5,316 nt of DNA, from contig JBOHNM010000216.1 of NCBI GenBank assembly GCA_050730675.1, forward strand, positions 1 through 5,316, read 5' to 3'. The translations under genes and the position numbers were made by a program. Below are positions 5,275 to 5,316 of this stretch, piece after piece; position 1 is the stretch's first letter, and the number at the start of each line of letters is the position of its first letter. This stretch comes from JBOHNM01 sp050730675 (GTDB lineage Bacteria; Planctomycetota; Phycisphaerae; Phycisphaerales; UBA1924). The notes under the pieces were generated by a model. The model made no database searches and had not been told where the DNA came from. It saw nothing but the letters and a program-made list of their open reading frames with translations.

Positions 5275-5316
5275 TCGATCCATGTGCTCGAGTGCGAATC
5301 GCCCGCGGCTTGGCAC

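Noticed and set aside
1..5316. CRISPR arrays, tRNA or rRNA genes, insertion-sequence ends
   Set aside because: I looked for regularly spaced repeats, cloverleaf-like segments, transposase motifs and terminal inverted repeats and saw none.

Overview
This is a GC-rich bacterial chromosomal segment. Coding frames show strong G/C preference at third codon positions, which produces many long shadow frames. The mix of genes (a SpoIIE-type phosphatase, a secreted fibronectin type III protein, a DUF1801 protein and lineage-restricted hypotheticals) would suit a high-GC environmental bacterium such as a planctomycete. That placement is only an impression; no marker gene is present to fix taxonomy.

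Layout. The left edge may hold the last 20 codons of a rightward gene (2-64, weak). From about 167 to 3967 there are five leftward (minus-strand) genes. In transcription order they are: a secreted protein with three fibronectin type III domains (3038-3967); a stand-alone SpoIIE/RsbU-type PP2C serine/threonine phosphatase (2042-2812); a DUF1801 (YdhG-like) protein (1441-1917); an unrecognised two-part soluble protein (645-1280); and a four-helix membrane protein (167-652) whose start overlaps the preceding gene's stop by 8 bases. An intrinsic terminator (2898-2930) separates the fibronectin gene from the phosphatase gene. A C-rich/G-quadruplex stretch sits just after the DUF1801 stop. The last two genes form a translationally coupled pair.

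To the right, a 374-base divergent spacer (3968-4341) carries a perfect 10-bp inverted repeat and candidate promoter elements. It leads to the only clear rightward gene (4342-5274). This encodes a TIR-like domain of the CAP12/Pycsar-effector type (PF10137-like) fused to a C-terminal, beta-rich, aromatic-rich domain of about 150 residues that I read as a probable ligand sensor.

How they work together. The leftward genes look like housekeeping, signalling and envelope functions with no obvious shared pathway. The TIR gene is the defence-related element. TIR domains of this class are NAD+-destroying effectors switched on by cyclic nucleotides in CBASS and Pycsar immunity. No cyclase lies inside the window, so its partner is either beyond position 5316 or absent. 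The most interesting question here is what the C-terminal domain of the TIR protein recognises.
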